NCBI RefSeq assembly: GCF_003966715.1
Contig: NZ_AP018907.1
Span: forward strand, 3,770,001-3,834,000
Length of the DNA: 64,000 bases
Source: Blastochloris tepida
GTDB taxonomy: Bacteria; Pseudomonadota; Alphaproteobacteria; Rhizobiales; Xanthobacteraceae
Reading direction: 5' to 3'
Shown here: in pieces, positions 38,628 through 48,082 of the stretch
How the letters are laid out: every line of letters starts with the position of its first letter
How positions within the stretch are numbered: the stretch's first letter is position 1
The notes under the pieces: model-generated
The model's database searches: none
What the model saw: only the letters and a program-made list of their open reading frames with translations
What the model was told of the DNA's origin: nothing
Translations under genes and position numbers: made by a program

Positions 38628-39893
38628 ATGAAACAATCCCCCCGCCGCGCCTGTGGCATCGATTTCGGCACCTCCAACTCCACCCTCGGCGTCGTCGAAG
38701 GCACCCCGCGGCTGGTGCCGCTGGAGGGGGCGTCCACCGACCTTCCCACCGCGGTGTTCTACGGCATCGAGCACGACACCCGCTTCCTGATCGGCCGGGC
38801 AGCGGTGGCGGCCTATGTCGAGGGCCATGGCGGGCGGCTGATGCGCTCGCTGAAATCGGTGCTCGGCACCGCGCTGATCGAGGAGACGACGCAGGTCCAC
38901 CGCCGCCGCATCGCCTTCCGCGACATCGTCGCCGCCTTCGTGCGCGAGGTGAAGGCGCGAGCCGAGCACCAGCTCGGCGCCCCGCTCGGCCGCGTGGTGA
39001 TGGGCCGGCCGGTGCATTTCGTCGACGACGATGCGGAGGCCGACGCCCGCGCCGAGGCGACGCTCGCCGAGGTGGCGCACCATGTCGGCTTCAAGGAGGT
39101 GTCGTTCCAGTACGAGCCGGTGGCGGCGGCGCTGGCCTATGAGCAGCAGGTCGCGCGCGAGACGCTGGCGCTGATCGCCGACCTCGGCGGCGGCACCGCC
39201 GACTTCACCCTGGTACGGCTCGGCCCGGCGCGGCGCGAGGCCGCCGACCGCGCCTCGGACCTCTTGGCCAATGACGGCGTGCGCATCGGCGGCACCGACT
39301 ACGACCAGCGGCTTGCCATGGCGAGCGTGATGCCGGCCCTCGGCTTCGGCTCGCGCATGGCGCGCGGCGACATCGACGTGCCGGGCGGGCCCTATTGGGA
39401 TCTCGCCACCTGGTCGCAGGTCAACCGGCTCTATGACCCGAAGGCGATTTCGCAGATCCGCTCGACCCGCCGCGACGCGGCGCAGCCGGAACTGGTCGAC
39501 CGGCTGCTGCACGTCATCGAGATGCGGCGCGGCCACGGCATCCTGATGGCGGTGGAGGGGGCCAAGATCGCGCTGTCGGGCGACGAGCGCGCCGCGATCG
39601 ACCTCTCCTGGCTGGAGGCGGGGCTTACCGCCGAGGCAACGCGCGAGGGCTTCGAGGAGTCCACCGCACGCCTCACCCAGCGCCTTGCCGACACCGTGCG
39701 GCGCTGCCTTCAGGCGGCGGGCGTTCAGCCGGACGATGTCGATGCGCTGTTCTTCACCGGCGGCACCTCGGCCATTCCGGCGGTGCGCGCGACCATCCGG
39801 GCTCTGGTGCCGCAGGCTGAGGTGGTGGACGGCGACCGCTTCGGCGCGGTGGGCACCGGCTTGGCGGTGGAAGCGCAGCGACGGTATGGGTGA
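38628..39893 (+). CDS. YegD-like short Hsp70 family protein
   Basis: 421 residues. An actin-like ATPase domain only: phosphate 1 ACGIDFGTSNSTLGVVEG, connect region FQYEPVAAALAYEQQ, phosphate 2 LIADLGGGTADFTLVRL and adenosine motif ALFFTGGTSAIPAVRATI. The substrate-binding domain of DnaK is missing, as in E. coli YegD, so it is probably not a classical chaperone; its role is unknown. ATG 38628 was used because the upstream extension is promoter-like sequence. A strong GC hairpin terminator follows. Confidence 0.88.
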   Translation: MKQSPRRACGIDFGTSNSTLGVVEGTPRLVPLEGASTDLPTAVFYGIEHDTRFLIGRAAVAAYVEGHGGRLMRSLKSVLGTALIEETTQVHRRRIAFRDIVAAFVREVKARAEHQLGAPLGRVVMGRPVHFVDDDAEADARAEATLAEVAHHVGFKEVSFQYEPVAAALAYEQQVARETLALIADLGGGTADFTLVRLGPARREAADRASDLLANDGVRIGGTDYDQRLAMASVMPALGFGSRMARGDIDVPGGPYWDLATWSQVNRLYDPKAISQIRSTRRDAAQPELVDRLLHVIEMRRGHGILMAVEGAKIALSGDERAAIDLSWLEAGLTAEATREGFEESTARLTQRLADTVRRCLQAAGVQPDDVDALFFTGGTSAIPAVRATIRALVPQAEVVDGDRFGAVGTGLAVEAQRRYG

Positions 39894-39904
39894 TCCGAAA
39901 CGAA

Positions 39905-39929
39905 AACCCCGCGCCTGAGGCGCGGGGTT
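39905..39929. terminator. terminator hairpin between hsp70-like gene and leuC
   Basis: AACCCCGCGCC pairs with GGCGCGGGGTT around TGA. On the minus strand the stem is followed by TTCGTTT, so it best serves leuC; it may act in both directions. Confidence 0.75.
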
Positions 39930-39962
39930 CTCAGTCTGAAAGCGGTGATCTGCAGGAAGCGC

Positions 39963-41369
39963 TCAGCGCCACTCGCGCACGTCCACGAACCGTCCGGCGA
40001 TCGCTGCCGCCGCCGCCATCGCCGGCGAGACGAGGTGGGTGCGGCCCTTGAAGCCCTGGCGGCCCTCGAAATTGCGGTTCGAGGTCGAGGCGCAGCGCTG
40101 GCCCGGCTGCAGCCGGTCCGGGTTCATGGCGAGGCACATCGAGCAGCCGGGCTCACGCCACTCGAAGCCGGCGGCGGTGAAGATCTTGTCGAGCCCCTCG
40201 GCCTCGGCCTGCGCCTTCACCAGCCCCGAGCCCGGCACGATCAGCGCCCGCACGCCGGCATGCACGGTCTTGCCGGCTGCGACCTTCGCCGCCTCGCGCA
40301 GATCCTCGATGCGGCCATTGGTGCAGGAGCCGACGAACACCACGTCGACCGGGATATCGGTGATCTTCTGGCCGGGCTTGAGGCCGATATAGTCCAGCGC
40401 CCGCCATTTGGAGGCGCGCTTGTTTTCGTCGGCGATGTCGTCGGGGTTCGGCACCACGCCGGTGATCGCGACGACGTCCTCTGGCGACGTGCCCCAGGTG
40501 ACGATCGGCGGCAGATTGGCGCCGTCGAGCCGGATCTCGTGGTCGAAGTGGGCGCCCTCGTCGGTGCGGAGCGTTTCCCAATAGCGCAGCGCCGCGTCCC
40601 AGTGGGCGCCCTTCGGCGCCTTGGGGCGGTCCTTGATATAGGCGAACGTCTTCTCGTCGGGTGCGATCATGCCGGCGCGGGCGCCGCCCTCGATCGACAT
40701 GTTGCAGACCGTCATGCGGCCTTCCATCGACAGCGAGCGGATGGCCTCGCCGGCATATTCGATCACCGAGCCGGTGCCGCCGGCGGTGCCGATCTCGCCG
40801 ATGATGGCGAGCACCACGTCCTTGGCGGTGACGCCGGGCGGCAGTTGGCCGTCCACCGTCACCCGCATGTTCTTGGCCTTCGACTGGATCAGCGTCTGGG
40901 TGGCGAGAACGTGCTCGACCTCCGAGGTGCCGATGCCGTGGGCCAGCGCGCCGAACGCGCCATGGGTCGAGGTGTGGCTGTCGCCGCAGACGATGGTGGT
41001 GCCGGGCAGCGTGAAGCCCTGCTCGGGGCCGACCACGTGGACCACGCCCTGGCGGACGTCGATCTCGTTGTAATACTCGATGCCGAAGTCGCGGGCGTTC
41101 TCGGCCAGCGTCGCCACCTGCAGCGCGCTCTCGGCATCGTCGATGCCCTTGGAGCGGTCGGAGGTCGGCACGTTGTGGTCGACCACGGCGAGCGTCTTCT
41201 TCGGGGCGCGCACCTTGCGGCCGGCGGTGCGCAGACCCTCGAACGCCTGCGGGCTCGTCACCTCGTGGACGAGGTGGCGGTCGATATAGAGCAGGCACGT
41301 TCCGTCGGGCTGAACCTCGACCAGATGGTCGTCCCAGATCTTGTCGTAGAGCGTGCGCGGCTTGGTCAT
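39963..41369 (-). CDS. leuC: 3-isopropylmalate dehydratase large subunit
   Basis: 468 residues, aconitase superfamily, leucine synthesis. [12 protein letters not shown] is the LeuC N-terminus. Cluster-binding cysteines appear in [17 protein letters not shown] and [20 protein letters not shown] is the substrate motif near the C-terminus; [30 protein letters not shown] is the aconitase signature. ATG 41369 ([10 protein letters not shown]) is the family start. It needs LeuD, not in this window. The 547-base region upstream holds a type A repeat only. Confidence 0.96.
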   Translation of the reverse strand: MTKPRTLYDKIWDDHLVEVQPDGTCLLYIDRHLVHEVTSPQAFEGLRTAGRKVRAPKKTLAVVDHNVPTSDRSKGIDDAESALQVATLAENARDFGIEYYNEIDVRQGVVHVVGPEQGFTLPGTTIVCGDSHTSTHGAFGALAHGIGTSEVEHVLATQTLIQSKAKNMRVTVDGQLPPGVTAKDVVLAIIGEIGTAGGTGSVIEYAGEAIRSLSMEGRMTVCNMSIEGGARAGMIAPDEKTFAYIKDRPKAPKGAHWDAALRYWETLRTDEGAHFDHEIRLDGANLPPIVTWGTSPEDVVAITGVVPNPDDIADENKRASKWRALDYIGLKPGQKITDIPVDVVFVGSCTNGRIEDLREAAKVAAGKTVHAGVRALIVPGSGLVKAQAEAEGLDKIFTAAGFEWREPGCSMCLAMNPDRLQPGQRCASTSNRNFEGRQGFKGRTHLVSPAMAAAAAIAGRFVDVREWR

Positions 41370-41916
41370 CGGATCGCGAACTCGTGAACGGGCGCGTGGC
41401 GCCGGATGTTGGGGAGTGGCGCGGGGTACCATGCGCGTTTCGCCGGTGCAACGCCGGGGCGATCAACAGCGTGCGACAGAGCGCCTGGAGCGTCCGCCGA
41501 TCTGATTGGATCAAGCGGACGCTCTTGGTTTTTGGCTTATCGCATTCTCTTTCGCAAAACCGGTATCCACTTTTGCGGAGAATGCTCCAGGGCGCATTGC
41601 GGATGAGCCGGGCCGGCACGCCGGACCGGCCGTGGCGAACCGCCCGGTCCGCATGCGGGATTTTACGGAAAAGGGGTGCGAACTTCCGGCGCGGCGGGGC
41701 GGATTTCGCACAACTCGCCGGGTGCCATCAATCGGCCGGCCTTTTGCCGGCGTTTGGCCCGGTTCCGCCGCTATGCCTTGGCCGAAGCGGATCGGCCGCA
41801 GCCCGGCGGAATAGGCAATCCTCCGAGCTATGTTTGAGCCACCCCCCTGACGAAATGTGAGGGCGTGGCCTCGCAGCCCCAAGGCGGCCGAGGGGGCGAG
41901 GCGTCGAGGGTCACGC
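41370..41916. repeat. gene-free gap upstream of leuC with a type A repeat (41487-41590)
   Basis: The repeat has both palindromes: GAGCGTCCGCCGAT...GCGGACGCTC and ATCGCATTCTCTTTCGCAAA...TTTGCGGAGAATGCTCC. The rest shows no convincing coding sequence. Confidence 0.7.
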
Positions 41917-42339
41917 ATGCTCGCAGTCGGGCGGGATTATCCGCCGGTTGCCCCCCATTTGACCGTACGGAGCGCATCGGCAGCGATGGCGTTCTACCGC
42001 GCGGCGTTCGATGCCGTGGAGCGGCGTTGTCTCGCCGGCCGCGACGGCATCGTCGTGCATGCCGAGATCATGATCAATCGCGGTCTCATCGTGCTGTCGG
42101 ACGCGCGCGCCGCCTGCAGCGCCACCGCCGCGCCGACGCCCGAATGCGCCACCCCGGTGTCGCTGCGGCTGATGCTGTCCGGCCCGGCGCAGGTCGATGC
42201 GTGGTATGCGCGCGCGGTCTCCAACGGCGCCGCCCCCGACATGGCGCCGACCAGCGCCTATTGGGGCCTGCGCTTCGCCGCGGTGCGCGATCCGTTCGGC
42301 CATCGCTGGATCCTGCAGGCGCGCACCGAGGCCGAGTGA
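41917..42339 (+). CDS. VOC (glyoxalase/bleomycin resistance) family protein, PhnB-like
   Basis: 140 residues from ATG 41917 (MLAVGRDYPPVAPHLTVRS). Two beta-alpha-beta-beta-beta modules: APHLTVRSASAAMAFYRAAFD with HAEIMINRGLIVLSD, and PVSLRLMLSGPAQVDAWYARAV with LRFAAVRDPFGHRWILQ. The DPFGHRW end is typical of PhnB-like VOC proteins. Substrate unknown. A longer in-frame start 60 bases upstream encodes a basic segment without similarity. Confidence 0.82.
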   Translation: MLAVGRDYPPVAPHLTVRSASAAMAFYRAAFDAVERRCLAGRDGIVVHAEIMINRGLIVLSDARAACSATAAPTPECATPVSLRLMLSGPAQVDAWYARAVSNGAAPDMAPTSAYWGLRFAAVRDPFGHRWILQARTEAE

Positions 42340-42429
42340 TACGGTGCTTGGGCTCTCACCCGGAACCCGCGATCCGCGTTTTCAAGGCTCCCAAACGCTT
42401 TCAGGCCCTAATTTCGGCGGCTCTCGGTT

Positions 42430-42598
42430 TTGCCCCGCCGTCGTCTGGCCGGGCCTTGTCCTGGCCATCCACGTCTTTGTTTTAAAAGACGTTTTAAGTC
42501 GTGGATGCCCGTGCAGGCAAATTCATGCAGCCTGCGCAAGATTGGCTGCAAGCACGGGCATGACGAGTCATGCTTTGCGGCCCTTGGCATAAAACGCA
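42430..42598. repeat. type D repeat between the VOC gene and rplS
   Basis: ATCCACGTCTT...AAGTCGTGGAT (42470-42512) and TGCCCGTGC...GCACGGGCA (42506-42560) form nested stems, separated by the AT-rich TTTGTTTTAAAAGACG. The whole resembles a common Bradyrhizobium-type repeat with a GGCCGGG core. Confidence 0.6.
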
Positions 42599-42624
42599 CA
42601 TGGCCGGGACGAGGCCCGGCCATG
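42599..42624 (-). terminator. terminator of the ffh-rplS cluster
   Basis: CATGGCCGGG and CCCGGCCATG form perfect 10-bp arms with loop ACGAGG. On the minus strand it is followed by TGCGTTTTATG, 48 bases after the rplS stop. Confidence 0.75.
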
Positions 42625-42671
42625 GAGAAGACAGTGTGGCGGCTGAGACCGCCGCCACCTTGATCAGGACA

Positions 42672-43061
42672 TCACTTGCCGGTCTTGCCGGTCTTCCCGG
42701 CGGTGTCGGTGCGCTCGGCGATGCGGGCCGACTTGCCGCGGCGATCGCGCAGGTAATAGAGCTTGGCGCGGCGGACCTTGCCGCGGCGGACCAGCTTGAT
42801 CGAGTCGATCAGCGGCGAATAGAGCGGGAACACGCGTTCGACGCCCTCGCCATAGGAAATCTTGCGGACGGTGAAGCTCTGGTTCAGGCCGCCGCCATTG
42901 CGGGCGATGCACACGCCCTCATAGGCCTGCACGCGCGAGCGGTCGCCTTCGACCACCTTCACATTGACGATGACCGTGTCACCGGGCTGGAATTCGGGAA
43001 TGTCCTTGCCGGCGGTGAGCTTGGCGATCTGTTCCTGGTCGATCTGGTCGATGATGTTCAT
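42672..43061 (-). CDS. rplS: 50S ribosomal protein bL19
   Basis: 129 residues. [15 protein letters not shown] starts the family; [43 protein letters not shown] and [24 protein letters not shown] are its conserved blocks at the 30S-50S interface. The C-terminus has a short GKTGKTGK tail. Last gene of the ribosomal cluster, 117 bases after trmD; a hairpin terminator follows. Confidence 0.97.
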   Translation of the reverse strand: MNIIDQIDQEQIAKLTAGKDIPEFQPGDTVIVNVKVVEGDRSRVQAYEGVCIARNGGGLNQSFTVRKISYGEGVERVFPLYSPLIDSIKLVRRGKVRRAKLYYLRDRRGKSARIAERTDTAGKTGKTGK

Positions 43062-43178
43062 GGCGGCAACTCCATTGCGCGACCGGGAATCCGTCGTGGG
43101 ATTCCCAAGGGATCGCGAGCGCTTTGGCACGCTGTTTTCAGTTGGGATGGCGGCTCATACACGAAGCCGCGGCGGCTG

Positions 43179-43880
43179 TCATGCCTTTCCGCGCCGGTAA
43201 ATCTCGTAGAGGTCGGGCCGGCGGTCCTTGGTCAGCCGCTCGGCCTCGGCGCGGCGCCACGCCGCCACCTTGCCGTGGTCGCCGGAGGTGAGAATGTCGG
43301 GGATGGGGCGGTCCTCGAAGAGTTGCGGGCGGGTGTATTGCGGATATTCGAGCAGGCCCGAGGCGAAGCTCTCCTCGGTGCCGGACTCGGCATTGCCCAT
43401 CACGCCGGGGATCAGCCGCACGCAGGCATCAAGAAGTGCCATCGCCGCGATCTCGCCGCCCGACAGCACATAGTCGCCGATCGACACCTCTTCCAGCGCG
43501 CGCGCCTCGATCAGGCGCTGATCGACGCCTTCGAAACGGCCGCACACCACCAGCACGCCGGGTCCGGCGGCGAACTCGCGCACCCTCTCCTGCGTCAGCG
43601 GCAGGCCGCGCGGCGACATCAGAAGGCGCGGCCGTGGGTCGCCCTCGGGCGAGACGGCATCGATTGCCCGCGCCAGCACGTCGGCGCGCATCACCATGCC
43701 CGGGCCGCCGCCGGCCGGCGTGTCGTCCACCGAGCGGTGGCGGTCGAGGGCGAAGCCGCGGATGTCGGTGGCACCGAGCGCCCAGCGCCCCTCAGCGAGC
43801 GCGCGCCCGGCCAGCGACAGGCCGAGCGGGCCGGGAAACGCCTCGGGAAACAGCGTGAGGATGTCGGCGCGCCAGCTCAT
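43179..43880 (-). CDS. trmD: tRNA (guanine37-N1)-methyltransferase
   Basis: 233 residues, SPOUT-class trefoil-knot enzyme methylating G37 of tRNAs to prevent frameshifting. [17 protein letters not shown] at the N-terminus, [19 protein letters not shown] and [12 protein letters not shown] in the fold, and the SAM-binding knot [31 protein letters not shown]. The catalytic Asp is in the [11 protein letters not shown] region. Its start overlaps rimM by four bases. Confidence 0.96.
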   Translation of the reverse strand: MSWRADILTLFPEAFPGPLGLSLAGRALAEGRWALGATDIRGFALDRHRSVDDTPAGGGPGMVMRADVLARAIDAVSPEGDPRPRLLMSPRGLPLTQERVREFAAGPGVLVVCGRFEGVDQRLIEARALEEVSIGDYVLSGGEIAAMALLDACVRLIPGVMGNAESGTEESFASGLLEYPQYTRPQLFEDRPIPDILTSGDHGKVAAWRRAEAERLTKDRRPDLYEIYRRGKA

Positions 43881-44527
43881 CCCCCGCCTCCCGTCTCGGC
43901 TGCCCGTCTCTTGGTTGCCAGTCTCTTGGTTGCCAGTCTCTTGGCGGCCCGCCCGGCGCCTTCCTTGGCAGGCTTGGGCGGCGGCACCAGGTCGCGTGAG
44001 GCCAGCGTGAGGTAGCCGGCCGCAAGATCCACCGCCGGCACCATGGCCTGGGTGAACGGCACCATCACCGTGGCCCCGCCCCAGGCCGGCGCGATGTCGA
44101 GAATGTCGCCGGCACCGAAATTCAGCACCGCCACCACCTTGCCCAGCGTGTCGCCTTCCGGCGCGCGAACGGCGAGGCCGATCAGGTCGGCATGATAGAA
44201 CGTCTCCGCCTCGTCGAGGGCGGGCAGGCGGTCGCGCGGGATGTAGAGGTCGGTGTTGCGCAGCGCCTCGGCGTCCTCGCGGGAGGCGATCTCGGCAAAG
44301 CGCGCGACGAAGCCCTCGCCGTGGCTGCGCAGCGCGTTCAGCGTGAAGGCGCGGGCGCCGGCCTCGTCGGTGAACGGCCCGAGCGAGGGGAGGGCGTCGG
44401 GGTCCTCGGTGAAGACGAGCAGGCGCGCCTCGCCGCGCACGCCATAGGCGCCGGAAATGCGGGCGACGCAGACGCGCCGCGCCGCGCCGGTCTCCTCATC
44501 GGGGCCGGGCGGAGGTGCGGCGGTCAT
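43877..44527 (-). CDS. rimM: 16S rRNA processing protein RimM
   Basis: 216 residues, 30S maturation factor acting at the head of the subunit with uS19. N-terminal beta-barrel ([25 protein letters not shown]) and C-terminal PRC barrel ([40 protein letters not shown]). The C-terminal 40 residues are an Ala/Lys/Arg-rich extension ([11 protein letters not shown]) encoded by a 15-bp tandem repeat, not part of the family core. Coupled to trmD by overlap; a type C repeat separates it from rpsP. Confidence 0.95.
   Translation of the reverse strand: MTAAPPPGPDEETGAARRVCVARISGAYGVRGEARLLVFTEDPDALPSLGPFTDEAGARAFTLNALRSHGEGFVARFAEIASREDAEALRNTDLYIPRDRLPALDEAETFYHADLIGLAVRAPEGDTLGKVVAVLNFGAGDILDIAPAWGGATVMVPFTQAMVPAVDLAAGYLTLASRDLVPPPKPAKEGAGRAAKRLATKRLATKRRAAETGGGG
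43904..43948. repeat. in-frame 15-bp tandem repeat in the rimM 3' end
   Basis: CCGTCTCTTGGTTGC, CAGTCTCTTGGTTGC, CAGTCTCTTGGCGGC: three units, a fourth degenerate one preceding. Encodes the RLATK-type pentapeptides. Confidence 0.85.
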
Positions 44528-44565
44528 CGGGGCGGCTCCAGGTCAAACGAACAGCCCGGTCACCT

Positions 44566-44696
44566 CGTCATCCCGGGCGAGGCGGGATGCGGAGCATCCG
44601 GCCGAGACCCGGGATCGTCTGGTGAAGGCGTGCCTATCCTGCCAACGGCCCCGGGTCTCGCGGCCTTGGCCGCTCGCCCGGGACGACCGGCAGTCT
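44566..44696. repeat. type C repeat between rpsP and rimM
   Basis: CGTCATCCCGGGC, GACCCGGGATCGT, ACGGCCCCGGGTC and GCCCGGGACGACC blocks in the order seen at 14886. It lies within the cluster transcript. Confidence 0.8.
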
Positions 44697-45037
44697 CACT
44701 CGCCGGCGGCGGCAGCCGCGGCGGCGGCGCGCTCCTGCGCCTTCTTCTTCGGCTTGGCCTTCTCGGGGTTCGAGCGGGCCTTGCGGGTGAGGAGGCCCGC
44801 GGCGTCGAAGAAGCGGGCGACGCGGTCGGTCGGTTGGGCGCCCTTGGCGAGCCAGGACTTCACCGCCTCGACGTCGAACTGCACGCGGGTGGAGTCGTCC
44901 TTGCCGCGCAGCGGGTCATAGGTGCCGAGCTTCTCCAGGAAGCGGCCGTCGCGCGGGGCGCGCTCGTCGGCGAGCACGATCGCGTAGTGCGGGCGCTTCT
45001 TGGTGCCGCGGCGGGCAAGGCGGATCTTGAGAGACAT
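44696..45037 (-). CDS. rpsP: 30S ribosomal protein bS16
   Basis: 113 residues. [20 protein letters not shown] and [18 protein letters not shown] with [18 protein letters not shown] are the family blocks. The C-terminal tail (residues 90-113) is Lys/Ala-rich and longer than in E. coli, as in other Rhizobiales. It lies 42 bases after ffh. Confidence 0.97.
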   Translation of the reverse strand: MSLKIRLARRGTKKRPHYAIVLADERAPRDGRFLEKLGTYDPLRGKDDSTRVQFDVEAVKSWLAKGAQPTDRVARFFDAAGLLTRKARSNPEKAKPKKKAQERAAAAAAAAGE

Positions 45038-45079
45038 TGAGAGGTCCTTTCCAGTCTTTGTTTCGTCAGGTCTCGGAAA

Positions 45080-46597
45080 TCACTTCTTCTTCGGGCCGAA
45101 CGGCAGGCCGGGCAGGCGCCCCGGCAGGCCCGGCGGCAGGGCCTTGCCGAAATCGGCGGGCAGGTCGGGCATCTTGTCGGCGATCGCCGCCGGCCCGCGG
45201 CGCTTGTAGTCCTCGATCATCTCGGGCGTCGGCTGGGGCATGCCGCCGCCGAAGCCGAGCGCCCGGCCGATGCCGGCCAGCGGGCCGCGCTTGGCGCCGC
45301 CCATGGCCTTCATCATGTCGGCCATGCCGCGATGCAGCTTCAGCAGGCGGTTGATCTCCTCGACCTTGGTGCCGGAGCCGGCGGCGATGCGCCGCTTGCG
45401 GCTGGCCTTCAAGAGGTCGGGGTTGCGGCGCTCGGCCGGCGTCATCGAATCGATGATGGCGCGCTGGCGGCGGAAGGTGGCGTCGTTCATGCCGGAGGCG
45501 GCGATCTGGTCCTTCATCTTGGCGATGCCGGGCAGCATGCCGAGCACGCCGCCGACGCCGCCGATCTTCTCCATCTGCAGAAGCTGCTCGCGCAGGTCGG
45601 CGAGGTCGAAGGCGCCCTTCTGCAGGCGGGCGGCCATCTTGGCCGCCTTCTCGGCGTCGATGGCCTGCGCCGCCTTCTCGACGAGGGCGACGATGTCGCC
45701 CTTGCCGAAAATGCGGCCGGCGATGCGGGTGGGGTCGAAATCCTCCAGCGCATCGACCTTCTCGCCGGTGCCGAGCAGCTTGATCGGCTTGCCGGTGACG
45801 TGGCGCATGGACAGTGCCGCGCCGCCGCGGCCGTCGCCGTCGATGCGGGTCAGCACGATGCCGGTGATGCCCACCCGCTCCTCGAAGGCGCGGGCGGTGT
45901 TCACCGCGTCCTGGCCGGTGAGGCTGTCGGCGACCAGCAGCACTTCGTGCGGGGACACCTGCTTCTTGACCTCGGCGACCTCGGCCATCAGCGCTTCGTC
46001 GACCGTGGTGCGGCCGGCGGTATCCAGCATCACCACGTCGTAGCCGCCGAGGCGGGCGGCCTCCATGGCGCGCTTGGCGATCTGGACCGGCTGCTGGCCG
46101 GCGACGATCGGCAAGGTGGTGACGCCGACCTGCTCGCCCAGCACCGCGAGCTGCTCCATCGCCGCCGGGCGGCGGGTGTCGAGCGAGGCCATCAGCACCT
46201 TGCTCTTGTTGCGCTCGGTGAGGCGGCGGGCGATCTTGGCAGTGGTGGTGGTCTTGCCCGAGCCCTGCAGGCCGACCATCAGGATGGCCACCGGCGCCGC
46301 CGCGTCGAGGTCGATGGCCTGGGCGTCGGAGCCCAGCGTCTTGACCAGCTCGTCATGGACGATCTTGATCAGCATCTGGCCCGGCGTCACCGAGCGCAGC
46401 ACCTCGGCGCCGACGGCGCGGCTCTTCACGCGGTCGGTGAAGCTCCTCACCACGTCGAGGGCGACGTCGGCTTCCAGCAGGGCGCGGCGCACCTCGCGCA
46501 TCGCCTCGTTGACGTCGTTCTCGGTGAGCGCGCCGCGCTTGGTCAGCTTTTCGAGAATGCCGCCGAGGCGGTCCGTCAGCGTCTCGAACATCGTCAC
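45080..46597 (-). CDS. ffh: signal recognition particle protein (Ffh/SRP54)
   Basis: 505 residues, GTPase and RNA-binding subunit of SRP for co-translational membrane targeting. N domain, then G domain with GLQGSGKTTTTAKIAR (G1), DTRRPAAMEQL, DTAGRTTVDEALM (G3) and TRIDGDGRGGAAL (G4), and a Met-rich M domain with GVLGMLPGIAKM, KRRIAAGSGTKVEEINRLLK and MADMMKAMGG. First gene of the ffh-rpsP-rimM-trmD-rplS cluster. Confidence 0.97.
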   Translation of the reverse strand: MTMFETLTDRLGGILEKLTKRGALTENDVNEAMREVRRALLEADVALDVVRSFTDRVKSRAVGAEVLRSVTPGQMLIKIVHDELVKTLGSDAQAIDLDAAAPVAILMVGLQGSGKTTTTAKIARRLTERNKSKVLMASLDTRRPAAMEQLAVLGEQVGVTTLPIVAGQQPVQIAKRAMEAARLGGYDVVMLDTAGRTTVDEALMAEVAEVKKQVSPHEVLLVADSLTGQDAVNTARAFEERVGITGIVLTRIDGDGRGGAALSMRHVTGKPIKLLGTGEKVDALEDFDPTRIAGRIFGKGDIVALVEKAAQAIDAEKAAKMAARLQKGAFDLADLREQLLQMEKIGGVGGVLGMLPGIAKMKDQIAASGMNDATFRRQRAIIDSMTPAERRNPDLLKASRKRRIAAGSGTKVEEINRLLKLHRGMADMMKAMGGAKRGPLAGIGRALGFGGGMPQPTPEMIEDYKRRGPAAIADKMPDLPADFGKALPPGLPGRLPGLPFGPKKK

Positions 46598-46849
46598 CTC
46601 CGCCGCGATGCGGCCGCTTCAAATCCCAATGGCGTAGCGCCGAGCGCACCCGAGGGCGCATCGCGCTGTCGGGTGTTGACCTCCGGGCTCTGGATCGAGA
46701 TCGCTGGCCCGGTCGGCGGCTCATACGAACGCCGTCTGGAAAGACCGGCTAGCTAAGCGCGGGGAGGCGGGGTGTCAAGTTTCGCGCCGCTTGCCATTGC
46801 CCGTCGCCCGGGGGGATGAGCCGCGCAAGCCGGGGCAACGAAGCCGCTC
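46598..46849. other. upstream region of ffh
   Basis: No gene is seen. It should contain the promoter of the ffh-rplS cluster, but no confident -35/-10 pair can be named. Confidence 0.35.
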
Positions 46850-46937
46850 CGTCGTCATCCCGGGCAAGCAGCGAAGCTGCGCGACCCGGGATCGTTGCCA
46901 GGAAAAGGCGCCTCGTTCTGCGCACGATCCCGGGTTG
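46850..46937. repeat. left half of a type C repeat interrupted by IS110
   Basis: GTCGTCATCCCGGGC...GCGACCCGGGATCGTTGCC...GCACGATCCCGGGTTG. The right half, GTTGCTCGCTGCGCTCGCCCGGGATGACG, resumes at 48085. Confidence 0.85.
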
Positions 46938-46963
46938 GAACGGCGAACTGTGCTTTGATGGGT

Positions 46964-46997
46964 GCACCGGCTCGGGGTGGCCACCCCGAGCCGGTGC
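46964..46997. repeat. perfect 34-bp palindrome in the IS110 left end
   Basis: GCACCGGCTCGGGGTGG at 46964-46980 is the exact complement of 46981-46997, with no spacer. Confidence 0.9.
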
Positions 46998-47114
46998 GGG
47001 CGGCACGCCGTATCCCGGGTGAGCCTTCGAGGCCGTCGCGAGCAGAAGCGGCCGTCCGTCCCAAGCCAACCCGAACAGTTGCACGGGGCTTTTGACCCCG
47101 CTTCCAAGCCTGGG
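46998..47114 (+). ncRNA. candidate IS110 bridge RNA segment
   Basis: Inferred from position: elements of the IS110 group are known to encode a guide (bridge) RNA in the non-coding left end. The segment ATCCCGGGT at 47012-47020 matches target bases at 46927-46935, and ACAGTTGC at 47075-47082 matches the right-end junction at 48082-48089. RNA ends and fold were not computed. Confidence 0.35.
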
Positions 47115-48082
47115 ATGCTTGTCATGCTGCCACACCCGACGCCGTTTGCCACCCACCTTGTGGGCATCGATGTCTCCAAGGACTGGCTCGAATCGCCTTC
47201 GACGACACCAAGGTCGAGCGCGTCGATAACACCCCCGCGGCTCTCCAGCGCTTGGCCAGGCGCCTGGTGAAGGCCGGGCTCACCACCGCCGGCCTGGAGC
47301 CAACCGGCGGCTATGAACGCCTGGCGGTCGCGGTGCTGCGCGAGGCCGGCCTCACCGTGCTGCAGGTCGACAGCTGGCGCTGCCGCCAGTTCGCCAAGGC
47401 CTGCGGCCAGCGCGCCAAGAGCGATCCGCTCGACGCCCGCATCATCCGCGCCTTCATGCTGCATCACCCCTGCCGGCCGTTCCCGGAGCCCTCGCAAGCG
47501 CAGAGCGACCTGACCGCCTGGGTGCGCGAAATCACCCGCGCCGAGGCCGACATCCGCCGCCTGGAGAACCGCAAGGCCCACCCCACCCTGGCGGCCATCA
47601 CCGCCCGGCTCGATGCCGAAATCGCCGCCCTGCGCGAGACCGTCGCCGCGGCCGAACAGGCCATCGAGGCGTTGATCGCCGCCGATCCGGCGATGGACGC
47701 CAAGGCCAAGATCATCACCTCGGTGCCGGGGATCGCCAACAAGACGGCCCGCGTCCTGCTCGCAGAAGCTCCCGAACTCGGCCGGTTCACCCCCCGCCAA
47801 GCCGGTGCCATCGGCGGCTGCGCACCCTATCGCAACGACAGCGGCAAAGCGCGGCGGCCGGCCCATATCGAGGCCGGACGCCGCGCGCTCAAGCGCGCCT
47901 GCTATCTCGCCGCCTTCGCCGCCATCCACTGGAACCCGTGGGCCAAACAGCTCTACGCCGACCTCAAAGCCCGCGGAAAACCCGCCAAGGTCGCCCTCAT
48001 CGCCATCGCTCGAAAGCTCCTGACCATCCTCAACGCCATGATTCGAGACAACAAACCCTGGCGAGACCCCAAAACCGCATGA
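47115..48082 (+). pseudogene. IS110 family transposase, frameshifted
   Basis: The ATG at 47115 opens MLVMLPHPTPFATHLVGIDVSKDWLE, with the first catalytic Asp of the RuvC-like DEDD domain. At about 47190 one base is missing (CTCGAATCGCC where CTCGANATCGCC is expected). The rest continues in the next frame: IAFDDTKVERVDN, LEPTGGYERLAVAVL, AKSDPLDARII with the remaining acidic residues, and the C-terminal Transposase_20 domain, SVPGIANKTARVLL with GGCAPYRNDSGK holding the candidate catalytic Ser. Both halves are otherwise undamaged. Recent inactivation or a base-call error; no slippery site for programmed shifting is seen. Confidence 0.85.

Noticed and set aside
47180..47200. Programmed frameshift in the IS110 transposase
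   Set aside because: No slippery heptamer or downstream structure at the site; a simple missing base explains it.
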